5,373 nt of DNA from an uncultured Alphaproteobacteria bacterium. GTDB taxonomy: Bacteria; Pseudomonadota; Alphaproteobacteria; Reyranellales; Reyranellaceae. Made by a program: the position numbers and the translations under genes. The stretch spans positions 1 to 5,373 of the forward strand of contig CAIYWM010000161.1 of NCBI GenBank assembly GCA_903929895.1, in the 5' to 3' direction. Numbering within the stretch: position 1 is the first letter of the stretch; each line of letters begins with the position of its first letter. Below are positions 5,197 through 5,373 of this stretch, piece by piece. The notes beneath the pieces were generated by a model, which saw nothing but the letters and a program-made list of their open reading frames with translations, did not search any database and was not told the DNA's origin.

Positions 5197-5373
5197 ATGG
5201 TGAAGAGGGTGCGCGGCTCGACGACCGGCCGCCCGATCATGGCGCTGCTCGACCTGCTGGGCCGGCGATGGACCCTGCGCATCGTCTGGGAACTGCGCGA
5301 GCAGCCCCGCCGCTTCCGCGAGCTGCAGGACCTGATCGGCGCCAGCCCGACCATCGTGAACACGCGGCTGGCC
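5197..5373 (+). CDS. HxlR-family winged-helix transcriptional regulator, N-terminal part only
   Basis: The first 59 codons of a gene cut by the right edge; full-length HxlR proteins are usually about 110-160 residues. The visible part holds the family pattern RPIMALLDLLGRRWTLRIVWEL (residues 12-33, first helices), RRFRELQDLIG (38-48, helix 2) and ASPTIVNTRLA (49-59, recognition helix). It should act as a dimeric DNA-binding regulator. The start is ATG 5197, with GGAG at 5185-5188 and an 8-nt spacer. The gene is divergent from the CMD-family gene, with two like inverted repeats between them, so autoregulation and control of that neighbour are likely. No cysteine is visible: at the position before Pro13, where many HxlR members have the sensor Cys, there is Arg12. 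Effector unknown. Confidence 0.88.
   Translation, partial: MVKRVRGSTTGRPIMALLDLLGRRWTLRIVWELREQPRRFRELQDLIGASPTIVNTRLA

Overview
The window looks like a chromosomal segment from a GC-rich alphaproteobacterium. Four things point that way: the strong G/C bias at third codon positions, compact gene pairs with Shine-Dalgarno sites, the catabolic gene content, and an intergenic palindrome whose ends read GTCATCC...GGATGAC, of a type I associate with such genomes. The species cannot be fixed from the sequence alone. All main genes belong to recognisable families. I see no phage, IS, CRISPR, tRNA or rRNA.

Layout. (1) Positions 1-1792, minus strand: a two-gene unit with a family III (CaiB/BaiF) CoA-transferase upstream and an acetylpolyamine-amidohydrolase/histone-deacetylase-like gene downstream, which runs off the left edge. 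The two are tightly coupled: the TGA of the first overlaps the Shine-Dalgarno of the second, and both are in the same reading frame. (2) Positions 1793-1912: a 120-bp divergent intergenic region. (3) Positions 1913-4426, plus strand: an M20-family zinc amidohydrolase (N-carbamoyl-L-amino-acid hydrolase/beta-ureidopropionase type), then a 71-bp palindromic repeat, then a BenE-family membrane transporter that starts at a TTG just 6 bases past the repeat. (4) Positions 4427-4531: a short convergent gap that contains part of a 9-bp tandem repeat, which continues into the end of the next gene. (5) Positions 4532-5110, minus strand: a carboxymuconolactone-decarboxylase/AhpD-fold protein without the peroxidase CxxC. 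(6) Positions 5111-5196: a divergent control region with two matching inverted repeats. (7) Position 5197 to the right edge, plus strand: the N-terminal part of an HxlR-family winged-helix regulator.

How the genes may work together (inference). The left part resembles a catabolic island. Two metal-dependent amide-bond hydrolases (one for acylated amines, one for carbamoylated amino acids), a CoA-transferase that could activate a released carboxylic acid, and a transporter would suit uptake and breakdown of an N-acylated or N-carbamoylated compound. The right part is a separate regulator/target pair: the HxlR-type protein probably binds the two palindromes and controls itself and the divergent CMD-family gene. 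I did not find a clearly novel system. The points most worth a second look are the paired operator, the palindrome beside the benE start, the 9-bp repeat that carries a stop codon, and the in-frame TGA junction.
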